Shown here: positions 51,778 through 59,896 of the stretch, in pieces
Layout of the letters: each line of letters begins with the position of its first letter
Numbering within the stretch: the stretch's first letter is position 1
The notes under the pieces: generated by a model
Told to the model about the DNA's origin: nothing
Databases searched by the model: none
The model's input: the letters and a program-made list of their open reading frames with translations, nothing else
Translations under genes and position numbers: made by a program
Source of the DNA: UBA10364 sp905182675
Lineage (GTDB): Bacteria; Bacteroidota; Bacteroidia; Flavobacteriales; Schleiferiaceae
Assembly: GCA_963933975.1 (NCBI GenBank)
Contig: CAWVWE010000009.1
Location: 1-64,000, forward strand
Direction of reading: 5' to 3'
Length of the DNA: 64,000 nucleotides

Positions 51778-52677
51778 ATGCGCACATTTTTAGTAGCTAT
51801 TTCGTTTTTGTTATGTTCTTCGTTGTTTGCTCAAAATTACAGTAGCAACTACCGCAGGGTAAGCCGTGAGGTTGAAAAAGTAATGTCCGTCTCTTCTGAC
51901 ATCATGGATGGTGTCATGACCTACGAGAAGAAGAAAAAAGTGAATGCGTTAGTCGCGATACAATTTGATATCTGGAGAAAAAGTAAACGATCCTTTGCGA
52001 GACTCGATGAGGATTCTGAAGCACAATTAATCGCTTTGACTACTGAAAATATTCAGTCTATTGTGGAAATCAACAACGGAGATCTGCAAGCTTGGCTTGA
52101 GGATGATATACGGTCTGATTACGGACATACTTATGTTGCTACTTTAGGTCAACTCTACAGTGAGATTCTTAATGAATTAGAACTATACGCAACTCAAAAT
52201 GAGGTGAACGTAAGGGCTTCAGATGTTGTAGAAAGATTTGAGGCTCAATTGGATCTATTAGCCTACACGAAAGAGTTGAAAAAGGGAGCGTCTTCAGTCG
52301 ATAGCTTGATTGTAGTCTTGAAAAACGAAATTGGTCGCACGAATCTTTCCGTGATGTACAAGACTCAAAAAGAAATTGTAAAAGCCTTAAGTAAACACAT
52401 ACGTGGTCACGGAGAAGAGCTCTTTTATAATGGTCAAACAGATTTACACGAGGCGTATCAGAAGTATTACTTCGGGCTATTAGAATTGGCATCGGCTGAT
52501 CTTTTAGCAGACCTGACTAAAATGAAATACGACTTGGTGGAGTTTAATAGTATCGCTAATTCCACAGAGTCAAGTACAAGAAGAACCCTGAGTTTCTTTG
52601 ATAATGAGAAGAAATTACTCGCTAAAAAAGAGGCTCGCTTCGTAAATAGAAACCTCCCTAAGGCGCCTAAAAAATAG
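51778..52677 (+). CDS. exported protein of unknown function, helical
   Basis: A 299-residue protein with a clear signal peptide (MRTFLVAISFLLCSSLFAQ, cleaved before NYSSNY). The rest is predicted mostly helical and charged, with no repeated motif, lipobox, membrane helix or enzymatic signature I recognise. The C-terminus is very basic (KKLLAKKEARFVNRNLPKAPKK). It lies 10 nt after the rlmL-like gene and abuts priA with no gap, so it is in that transcript. It may be restricted to this lineage. Confidence 0.75.
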   Translation: MRTFLVAISFLLCSSLFAQNYSSNYRRVSREVEKVMSVSSDIMDGVMTYEKKKKVNALVAIQFDIWRKSKRSFARLDEDSEAQLIALTTENIQSIVEINNGDLQAWLEDDIRSDYGHTYVATLGQLYSEILNELELYATQNEVNVRASDVVERFEAQLDLLAYTKELKKGASSVDSLIVVLKNEIGRTNLSVMYKTQKEIVKALSKHIRGHGEELFYNGQTDLHEAYQKYYFGLLELASADLLADLTKMKYDLVEFNSIANSTESSTRRTLSFFDNEKKLLAKKEARFVNRNLPKAPKK

Positions 52678-55107
52678 ATGTTCGTTGCTGAAGTCATTCT
52701 TCCGTTACCATTAGATAAACTCTTCCATTATGCTATTCCAACGGAGTTGAATGAGAAGGTATCCTCTGGAATGAGGGTTCTTGTACAATTTGGTAAACGC
52801 AAAGAATATTCAGCATTGGTGGTAAGGGTTCTAGAGGCTCCGGATGACACTATTTTGAAGTTTATCATTAATGTTCTAGATGAACAACCCGTGGTCCTAG
52901 AAGAACAACTCCTGCAGTGGTCCTGGATGTCAAGTTACTATATGTCTCCCGTAGGGGATGTAATGAATGCAGCTCTACCTCCAGGGTTGAAGTTGTCTTC
53001 CCAAAGTATTCTAGTATTAGATCCGGAGGTGTTACCTGATGAGAGACTAATGACTGATCATCTGTTTCGATTATATGGTGCTCTAGAATCTAATGAGAAA
53101 CTCACATTAGAGCAGGTCAGGGATATTTGCGAGACTAAAAACCCCATGCCACTAGTACAAAAAGCGCTAGAGCAGGGTTGGGCAATACTTGAAGAGGAGC
53201 TTAAAAAAGTCGCTAAAGCCAAGCGTAGGAAGTTGATTCGTATCCACTCTGACTACATAAAGGACTTGGACGTCGCATTCGCAAAAACCAGTAGATCGGA
53301 GCTTCAAACAACAGCACTATTAAGCTTAGTGGCAGCTTGTGGTGGCGACAATGTTTTTCAGGACAAAAGAGCCTTACAGGTAAAACAGAATATTGGAAGT
53401 GCTTACTTTTTAGCTTTGGCGAAAAAAGGGATTACCGAGGAAATCGAAGAGATAGATGGAACTACAGCTGCTTCATTTCCTGATACAGAAATACAATTAA
53501 ACGCTGCTCAAATTCAAGCATTAGAGGAGGTGAAAGAGGGTTTTGAAGCTTCCAAGCCTGTAGTTTTGCATGGTGTAACGGCTTCAGGTAAGACTGAGAT
53601 TTATATAGAACTAATAAAGGATGCGTTTAAAAATAATAAGCGCGTTTTATATTTATTGCCGGAGATAGCGTTGACTACCCAACTTATTTCTCGTTTAAGA
53701 ATTCACTTTACCGTAGCGGTCAGTCATTCTAGGTTTACGCCGGCAGAGCGCCTTGCCGCATGGCGAGAGTCTCTTACTAGAGATGAGCCGTTGTTGGTCA
53801 TAGGAGCAAGGTCTGCCTTATTTATGCCACTGCCTGATTTAGGATTGATCATCGTTGACGAGGAGCATGAAAGTAGTTTTAAGCAATATGAACCTTCACC
53901 AAGGTATCATGCCAGAGATACGGCGGTTTGGATGGCAAATCAACACAAGTGCCAAATTGTACTAGGATCAGCGACCCCAAGTCTCGATAGTATGTATAAT
54001 GCCCTACAAGGACGTTATCACTTGGTACAGCTGTTCAAACGTTTTTATACTGCTCCTTTACCAGAATTAGAGGTAGTTGACATGCTTGGGGCTAAACAAC
54101 GTAAAGAAGTCAAGGGAAACTTCTCCATAGAGCTTGTGGATGCCATGCGAGAAGCGTTAGGTAAGAATGAGATTGTCATTTTATTTCAAAACAGACGTGG
54201 TTTTAGCACCTTTCAGCAATGTCAAACCTGCAGCCATGTGGAAGGTTGTACAAGATGTGATGTGTCATTAACCTATCACAAGGGCCCGCAACAATTAAAA
54301 TGTCATTATTGTGGATATCAAATACCTCCAGTGATGAAATGTAGTTCATGTGGTGGTGAGAGTGTATTACACAAAGGGTTTGGAACAGAACAAATAGCGG
54401 AAGAAGCCATGGAGCTTTTTCCCAAAGCTTCAGTGAAACGGATGGACTTAGATACGACCAGGGGAAAGCATGCGTTTGGTGATTTAATTCGTTCTGTAGA
54501 AAATGGTGAAGTCGATATTCTAGTAGGTACCCAGATGGTTACAAAAGGTTTAGACTTTGACAGGGTTGGTTTGGTTGGTATTATGAGTGCAGACAATTTA
54601 TTAAGCTATCCCGATTTTCGAGCAAATGAACGTGCATTTCAGGTTATAGAGCAGGTGAGTGGGAGAACAGGAAGAAGAACCTCCAAGGGTAAGGTTGTCA
54701 TTCAGGCCATGAAGCCGAAGCACTCCATTATTCAAATGGCGATGAATCATGACTTTAATGGAATGATGGAAAAAGAATTAGCTGTGCGAAGGGAATTCGG
54801 ATATCCGCCGTTTCTTAGGTTGATTACAATTACTCTAAAACACAGAGATCAAAACTTATTACAACGTGCCTCGAAGGATTTCGCTCGTTCGTTACATAGT
54901 AAAATAGGTGACCGTTTTTTAGGCCCTGAATTCGCACCTATTGCAAGGTTAAAAAACTTGTACCAGATGCAAATTATAGTGAAAGTAGATAAAGGTACCG
55001 TGGGTACTAAAGTGCGGGAGCGAATTATGAAATGTTACCAGCAAACGTTGCTGAGTCCAGATTATAATAGGGTGAGAGTCCAGTTCGATGTGGATCCTAA
55101 TTCCTAG
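52678..55107 (+). CDS. priA: primosomal protein N' (replication restart helicase)
   Basis: PriA recognises stalled forks and reloads DnaB. The 809-residue protein has the N-terminal 3'-OH binding domain (VILPLPLDKLFHYAIPTELNEKVSSGMRVLVQFGKR), winged-helix, then the helicase core: Walker A GVTASGKTEIYIEL, DEEH box IIVDEEHESSFKQYEPS, LGSATPSLDSM, and the zinc-binding inserts CQTCSHVEGCTRC, CHYC and CSSC. QVSGRTGR is helicase motif VI. Its ATG follows the previous stop without a gap. It ends just before the convergent RluA-type gene. Confidence 0.97.
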   Translation: MFVAEVILPLPLDKLFHYAIPTELNEKVSSGMRVLVQFGKRKEYSALVVRVLEAPDDTILKFIINVLDEQPVVLEEQLLQWSWMSSYYMSPVGDVMNAALPPGLKLSSQSILVLDPEVLPDERLMTDHLFRLYGALESNEKLTLEQVRDICETKNPMPLVQKALEQGWAILEEELKKVAKAKRRKLIRIHSDYIKDLDVAFAKTSRSELQTTALLSLVAACGGDNVFQDKRALQVKQNIGSAYFLALAKKGITEEIEEIDGTTAASFPDTEIQLNAAQIQALEEVKEGFEASKPVVLHGVTASGKTEIYIELIKDAFKNNKRVLYLLPEIALTTQLISRLRIHFTVAVSHSRFTPAERLAAWRESLTRDEPLLVIGARSALFMPLPDLGLIIVDEEHESSFKQYEPSPRYHARDTAVWMANQHKCQIVLGSATPSLDSMYNALQGRYHLVQLFKRFYTAPLPELEVVDMLGAKQRKEVKGNFSIELVDAMREALGKNEIVILFQNRRGFSTFQQCQTCSHVEGCTRCDVSLTYHKGPQQLKCHYCGYQIPPVMKCSSCGGESVLHKGFGTEQIAEEAMELFPKASVKRMDLDTTRGKHAFGDLIRSVENGEVDILVGTQMVTKGLDFDRVGLVGIMSADNLLSYPDFRANERAFQVIEQVSGRTGRRTSKGKVVIQAMKPKHSIIQMAMNHDFNGMMEKELAVRREFGYPPFLRLITITLKHRDQNLLQRASKDFARSLHSKIGDRFLGPEFAPIARLKNLYQMQIIVKVDKGTVGTKVRERIMKCYQQTLLSPDYNRVRVQFDVDPNS

Positions 55108-55129
55108 CACCTCATGATCCTAGTAGACA

Positions 55130-55798
55130 TTAAATAAAGGGGTCGAAGGTACTCGGAGCTTTTGCTATGATGTTGACTAGCTCTTTTGAGGTGGGGTGTT
55201 CGAAGGTCAAATTTCTAGAATGAAGGCATATACTTTTATCTCTTTCTCCTCGTCGAGCGCCGTATTTCACATCGCCTTTAACTGGATGTCCAATTGCACT
55301 GAATTGTGCTCTGATCTGGTGATGCCTTCCCGTATGCAGGTCAATTTCCACAAGCGAATATCGATCACCTGTGTTCAGCACTTTAAAAGTTAATAGGGCT
55401 TCTTTAGCTTCCGTTTCCGGTCTTTTAAACACGGTGGATTTATTTGTTTTACTATTTTTCTTTAGATAATGTTGCAGATCTCCACCGAGTTCAATTTTGC
55501 CTTCCACCAGAGCCCAATACTGCTTTTTTGTTTCTCTGTTTTTAAAGGCAGCGTTCATACGTTCTAACCCTTTCGAGGTGCGAGCAAATACTACAACTCC
55601 TGTGGTAGGGCGGTCAAGACGATGAATCACCCCACAAAATACGTTTCCAGGCTTGTTGTATTTGTCTTTAAGATAGGTTTTGATCAGATCGGGAAGTGGC
55701 TTGTCACCGGTTTGGTCACCCTGAACAAGGTCTCCAGCTCGCTTGTTTAGAGCAATAAGGTGATTGTCTTCGTAAAGTATGTCTAAACGTTTGCCCAA
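55130..55798 (-). CDS. RluA family pseudouridine synthase
   Basis: A 222-residue pseudouridine synthase without the S4 domain. Motif II is GVIHRLDRPTTGVVVFARTSKG with the catalytic Asp in HRLDRPTTG. LVQGDQTGDKPLPDLI, EIDLHTGRHHQIRAQFSAIGHPVKGDVKYGA and ICLHSRNLTFEHP are conserved. Short RluA proteins modify 23S rRNA (RluC/RluD-like) or tRNA (RluA/TruC); the site is not evident. It is co-directional with panB, 2 nt after it. Confidence 0.93.
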   Translation of the reverse strand: MGKRLDILYEDNHLIALNKRAGDLVQGDQTGDKPLPDLIKTYLKDKYNKPGNVFCGVIHRLDRPTTGVVVFARTSKGLERMNAAFKNRETKKQYWALVEGKIELGGDLQHYLKKNSKTNKSTVFKRPETEAKEALLTFKVLNTGDRYSLVEIDLHTGRHHQIRAQFSAIGHPVKGDVKYGARRGERDKSICLHSRNLTFEHPTSKELVNIIAKAPSTFDPFI

Positions 55799-55800
55799 TT

Positions 55801-56625
55801 TTAACTTGGATAGCTTTCGTTATCGTTTGGGAAATCAACTGATTTAACATCTTGTACGTATTGTCCAATAGCGCCTGTGATCTCTTCATACAGGTTAAGA
55901 TAACGTCTTAAGAATCTTGGGTGAAACTCGTGGGTCATTCCAACGAGATCATGAAAAACAAGAACTTGACCATCAACCCCCGGGCCAGCACCTATTCCAA
56001 TGACAGGAATGGATAACATTTCTGCCACTTCCTTAGCTAATGGCGCAGGAACTTTTTCTAGAACTATACCGAAGCAGCCAGCGGTCTGTAATGCCAGGGC
56101 GTCCTCTTTTAATTTAATAGCTTCTTCTTCTTCCTTTGCACGAACACTATAAGTTCCAAACTTATAAATGGACTGCGGAGTAAGTCCAAGATGACCCATT
56201 ACAGGTATGCCAGCCGTAAGAATACGCTCTATACCTTCAATAATTTCTATGCCACCTTCAAGCTTTATAGCATGTCCACCACTTTCTTTCATGACACGAA
56301 TGGCTGAAATGAGGGCCTCCTTTGAATTACCTTGATAGGTGCCAAAGGGCAAGTCAACGATTACTAGGGCACGATCTACTGCTTTAATAACACTAGAGGC
56401 ATGGTAGATCATTTGATCCAAAGTAATAGGTAGGGTCGTTTCATGACCCGCCATCACATTGGAAGCACTGTCTCCAACGAGTATACAATCCACTCCAGCG
56501 GCATCTACCATTTTAGCCATGGTAAAGTCATAGGCGGTCAACATCGAGATTTTCTCGCCTTGATCTTTCATTTGCTGAAGGCTATGGGTTGTAACCTTTT
56601 TAAATTCTTTCATTGCAACGGACAT
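55801..56625 (-). CDS. panB: 3-methyl-2-oxobutanoate hydroxymethyltransferase
   Basis: PanB is the first step of pantothenate synthesis, adding a hydroxymethyl group from methylene-THF to 2-oxoisovalerate. The 274-residue TIM-barrel protein has KISMLTAYDFTMAKMVDAAGVDCILVGDSASNVMAGHETTLPIT with the metal-binding Asp in VGDS, IKLEGG, VMGHLGLTPQS and VIGIGAGPGVDGQVLVFHDLVGM. I keep the first ATG at 56625, though the ATG four codons later would also fit. panC and panD are elsewhere. It is followed by the RluA-type gene. Confidence 0.96.
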   Translation of the reverse strand: MSVAMKEFKKVTTHSLQQMKDQGEKISMLTAYDFTMAKMVDAAGVDCILVGDSASNVMAGHETTLPITLDQMIYHASSVIKAVDRALVIVDLPFGTYQGNSKEALISAIRVMKESGGHAIKLEGGIEIIEGIERILTAGIPVMGHLGLTPQSIYKFGTYSVRAKEEEEAIKLKEDALALQTAGCFGIVLEKVPAPLAKEVAEMLSIPVIGIGAGPGVDGQVLVFHDLVGMTHEFHPRFLRRYLNLYEEITGAIGQYVQDVKSVDFPNDNESYPS

Positions 56626-56682
56626 ACTGCACGGTTTTTGTTAAATAACTCTACAAAGAAAAGCAACTCAACCCATAGGTTG

Positions 56683-56690
56683 TATTTTTG
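56683..56690 (+). promoter_or_regulatory. -7 box of the DUF4249 gene, 6 nt before the ATG
   Basis: TATTTTTG, an exact TAnnTTTG match, ends 6 nt before the ATG at 56697, so the predicted transcription start is at or next to the start codon. Confidence 0.45.
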
Positions 56691-56696
56691 AGCGAT

Positions 56697-57725
56697 ATGA
56701 AAAAAATATTAATTCCCTTTTTTGCCGTTTTCCTCGCAGTATCCTGTGATAATACTCTAGAAATCAATGCAGATTATGATGTTGAGAACGTCGTATATGG
56801 TCTGCTAGATAAAGATCAAGATACCCAATGGGTGAGGTTACACAGAACTTATTTAGGTCAAGACGGATTACTCGCAGGCGCAACACACAGTGATAGTTTA
56901 TATTTTGACACTGCTGCGATTTATTTAACTCAGTTAAATAATGCAGATGAGGTGGTAAATACCTATGAATTTTATCGAAAAGATACCACACTGCTGGATC
57001 CGGGTACATTTACAACGGATAATTACAGATTATACTGGACCGATGCGCCTATAGACGCCTCTTACCGTTATCGAGTTAAGGGATTTATCCCAGGGAATAA
57101 TAATTTTGAGTCAACGACGCCAGTTGTTGGATCGCTCAATATAACCAAGCCTAAAGGATTCCAGAAAATAACTTTTGGCATAAGTAATTCTGAGTTCAAA
57201 TGGGATGCAGCGAGGAACGCTCGTTTGTATCAGGGCTATATACACTTTAATTATAAAGAAGCGTACAGATCTAACCCAAGAGACAGCTTGATCAAAACCT
57301 TGACGTATGCTCTGCCAGTAAGAACGGGAAGTAATTTAAACGGTAGCGGAACATTCACTTCGGAGGTGAGTTATCAAGCATATTTTCAGTTTTTAAGAAA
57401 TAATATAGGCACGAGTACTGACTTGGTGCGTGTTTTTAAGTCTATCGATGTGGAAGTATTTGCTGCTGCGGATGATTATGCGACTTATATTAACGTCTCT
57501 CAGCCTTCACAAGGTATTGTCCAAGAGAAACCGCTATTCACTAATGTAGATGGAGGAATTGGTTTGTTTTCTTCCCGTTCAAAGGGTGTTAAAGACAATG
57601 TAAAGCTTAGTTCCTCCTCAATGGATAGCTTATGGCGTGGCGTATTTACCTGCGATATGGGTTGGTTGGATTTTCAAGGTATAGATACCTGTATCTGTGT
57701 GGACGGTGAAAAAGTTTGTTTCTAG
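56697..57725 (+). CDS. DUF4249 family lipoprotein
   Basis: A 342-residue outer-membrane-type lipoprotein. The signal is MKKILIPFFAVFLAVSC with a lipobox AVSC, then DNTLEINADYDVENVVYGLLDKDQDTQWVRLHRTYLG, the family's opening. A repeated beta-sandwich body follows, and the C-terminus ends in CICVDGEKVC. DUF4249 proteins are often encoded next to TonB-dependent receptors (SusC-like), but none is here, so partner and substrate are unknown. The ATG at 56697 is preferred to a start 9 nt upstream. A -7 box lies 6 nt before it. Confidence 0.83.
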   Translation: MKKILIPFFAVFLAVSCDNTLEINADYDVENVVYGLLDKDQDTQWVRLHRTYLGQDGLLAGATHSDSLYFDTAAIYLTQLNNADEVVNTYEFYRKDTTLLDPGTFTTDNYRLYWTDAPIDASYRYRVKGFIPGNNNFESTTPVVGSLNITKPKGFQKITFGISNSEFKWDAARNARLYQGYIHFNYKEAYRSNPRDSLIKTLTYALPVRTGSNLNGSGTFTSEVSYQAYFQFLRNNIGTSTDLVRVFKSIDVEVFAAADDYATYINVSQPSQGIVQEKPLFTNVDGGIGLFSSRSKGVKDNVKLSSSSMDSLWRGVFTCDMGWLDFQGIDTCICVDGEKVCF

Positions 57726-57775
57726 CGTCGTTTATTCGTAGGACAATCTGTCACTTATAGCATTTCAATTATGAT

Positions 57776-57824
57776 CATTTTGACATGAATTAAAGTGGTG
57801 TTCTGCCATTTTGAACATGAATTA
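57776..57824 (+). repeat. two direct copies of CATTTTGA(A)CATGAATTA upstream of dnaK
   Basis: CATTTTGACATGAATTA (57776-57792) recurs as CATTTTGAACATGAATTA (57807-57824), with a one-base insertion. The starts are 31 bp apart, close to three helical turns, so both copies face the same side of the DNA. They lie 80-130 bp before dnaK, in the only 177-bp region that can hold its promoter. No CIRCE element is seen. Confidence 0.45.
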
Positions 57825-57902
57825 TTTATAATTCAGCTATGGCACAACCCTTGATTGTAGGGTCTTGTAACAAACAATTGACAACCAAAATAATTAAAGA
57901 AA

Positions 57903-59801
57903 ATGGGTAAAATCATAGGTATTGACCTTGGAACCACCAACTCTTGTGTTTCTGTAATGGAAGGAAATGAGCCAGTGGTTATTCCGAACAGTGAAGGGAA
58001 GAGAACCACTCCGTCCATCGTTGCTTTTATAGAAGGTGGAGAGCGTAAAGTGGGGGATCCTGCAAAGCGTCAATCCATCACCAATCCAGAAAAGACGGTT
58101 TATTCTGTAAAGCGTTTCATGGGAGAGAAATTCTCTAACGTTAAAAAAGAAGCTAAAAGAGTTCCTTATAAAGTTGAAGCTGGCGATAATGACACACCAC
58201 GTGTGAATATTGATGGCAGACTATACACGCCTCAGGAGATCAGTGCAATCATTCTTCAAAAGATGAAGAAAACTGCAGAAGATTACTTAGGTACGGATGT
58301 AACGGAGGCAGTTATTACTGTTCCTGCATATTTTGATGATGCACAGCGTCAAGCAACAAAAGAAGCTGGGGAAATAGCAGGATTAAAAGTACGTCGTATC
58401 ATTAATGAGCCTACTGCGGCAGCATTGGCTTATGGCCTTGATAAGAAAGGTATAGATCAAAAAATCGTAGTTTTTGACTGTGGTGGTGGTACTCATGATG
58501 TAAGTGTTTTAGAACTTGGTGATGGTGTATTTGAAGTAAAATCTACGGATGGTGATACGCACTTAGGTGGTGACGATTTTGATCAGGTGATCATTGATTG
58601 GTTGGCAGAAGAGTTTATGGCAGAGGAGAGTATTGATCTTCGCGATGACAACATGGCGCTTCAACGTTTGAAAGATGCGGCTGAAAAAGCCAAGATTGAG
58701 TTGTCTTCAACTACTGCTACTGAAATCAATCTTCCTTATATCACGGCAACAGCATCAGGACCTAAGCACTTAGTGCGTCCATTATCAAGAGCTAAGTTTG
58801 AGCAGTTGGCTGCTGAGCTTATTGAGAGAACTATTGCCCCAGCACGTAATGCACTTAAAAGTGCAGGTTACAGTACTTCAGAGATTGACGAAGTCATCTT
58901 GGTTGGAGGTACCACGCGTATTCCTGCTATTCAAAACGCGGTTCAAACTTTCTTTGGAAAAGAGCCTTCGAAAGGAGTAAACCCTGATGAGGTAGTTGCA
59001 ATTGGAGCATCCATTCAAGGTGGTGTACTTGCCGGTGATGTAAAGGATGTACTTCTTCTGGATGTTACGCCTCTTTCATTGGGGATTGAAACTATGGGTG
59101 GTGTAATGACTAAATTGATAGAGTCAAACACGACTATACCTACTAAAAAGTCTGAAACGTTTTCTACTGCTGCGGATAATCAACCTTCAGTTGAGATCCA
59201 TATTCTTCAAGGCGAACGTCCAATGGCCGGAGATAACAAGACTATCGGTAGATTTCATTTAGATGGTATTCCTCCAGCACAGCGAGGTGTTCCTCAAATT
59301 GAGGTCACTTTTGATATTGACTCTAACGGTATACTTAATGTTAGTGCTAAAGACAAGAATACTGGTAAGGAGCAGAATATCCGTATTGAAGCTTCTTCAG
59401 GTTTATCTCCAGAAGAGATTGACCGTATGAAACAAGAGGCTGAAGCTAATGCTGACGCTGATAAGAAAGTGAAAGAGGATATTGACAAGCTCAATGCAGC
59501 TGACAGTATGATCTTCCAAGTAGAAAAGCAAATGAAGGATGTTGAAGGCAAATTGCCGGAAGATAAAAAAGGTCCTATTGATGCTGCTCTTTTGGAGCTT
59601 AAAGCGGCCCATGCTGCTAAAAACATCGCAGGTTGTGATGAAGCGCAGGAAAAACTAAATGCGGCCCTTCAAGCGGCCTCAGCGGATATCCAGGCAGCAA
59701 TGCAGGGAGATCAAGGAGGCGATCAACCAGGGTCCGGTGCTGATGGAGAAGAAGCAGGTGCTGATGATGTAACTGATGTCGACTTTGAGGAAGTAAAGTA
59801 A
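57903..59801 (+). CDS. dnaK: molecular chaperone DnaK (Hsp70)
   Basis: The central Hsp70 chaperone, 632 residues. The ATPase domain begins GKIIGIDLGTTNSCVSVMEGN, with VITVPAYFDDAQRQATKEAGEIAGL and RRIINEPTAAALAYGLDKK, then VFDCGGGTHDVSVLELGDGVFEV. The His in GGGTHDVS replaces the usual Phe of GGGTFDVS, a form I recall from flavobacterial DnaK. Cys in FDCGGG stands where Leu or Phe is usual. The substrate domain (LLLDVTPLSLGIETMGGVMTKLI) and the acidic lid end (EEAGADDVTDVDFEEVK) are normal. It is not next to dnaJ or grpE and ends in its own terminator. Confidence 0.98.
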   Translation: MGKIIGIDLGTTNSCVSVMEGNEPVVIPNSEGKRTTPSIVAFIEGGERKVGDPAKRQSITNPEKTVYSVKRFMGEKFSNVKKEAKRVPYKVEAGDNDTPRVNIDGRLYTPQEISAIILQKMKKTAEDYLGTDVTEAVITVPAYFDDAQRQATKEAGEIAGLKVRRIINEPTAAALAYGLDKKGIDQKIVVFDCGGGTHDVSVLELGDGVFEVKSTDGDTHLGGDDFDQVIIDWLAEEFMAEESIDLRDDNMALQRLKDAAEKAKIELSSTTATEINLPYITATASGPKHLVRPLSRAKFEQLAAELIERTIAPARNALKSAGYSTSEIDEVILVGGTTRIPAIQNAVQTFFGKEPSKGVNPDEVVAIGASIQGGVLAGDVKDVLLLDVTPLSLGIETMGGVMTKLIESNTTIPTKKSETFSTAADNQPSVEIHILQGERPMAGDNKTIGRFHLDGIPPAQRGVPQIEVTFDIDSNGILNVSAKDKNTGKEQNIRIEASSGLSPEEIDRMKQEAEANADADKKVKEDIDKLNAADSMIFQVEKQMKDVEGKLPEDKKGPIDAALLELKAAHAAKNIAGCDEAQEKLNAALQAASADIQAAMQGDQGGDQPGSGADGEEAGADDVTDVDFEEVK

Positions 59802-59826
59802 GTCCTGAAACTAATTTATAAGATAG

Positions 59827-59860
59827 AGCCCTCGCACTCAAAGTGCGGGGGCTTTTTTTT
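59827..59860 (+). terminator. rho-independent terminator of dnaK
   Basis: A 12-bp stem, AGCCCTCGCACT (59827-59838) with AGTGCGGGGGCT (59842-59853), with one G-U pair and a 3-nt loop, is followed by eight T. It lies 25 nt after the stop. Confidence 0.88.
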
Positions 59861-59896
59861 ATCTTCGAACTCCACCATTAAAAACTCAACAATTTT

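Noticed and set aside
57726..57902. CIRCE (HrcA) operator before dnaK
   Set aside because: The inverted repeat TTAGCACTC-N9-GAGTGCTAA is not present.
59294..59626. 110-codon minus-strand frame inside dnaK
   Set aside because: Antisense to the dnaK substrate domain; no motif.
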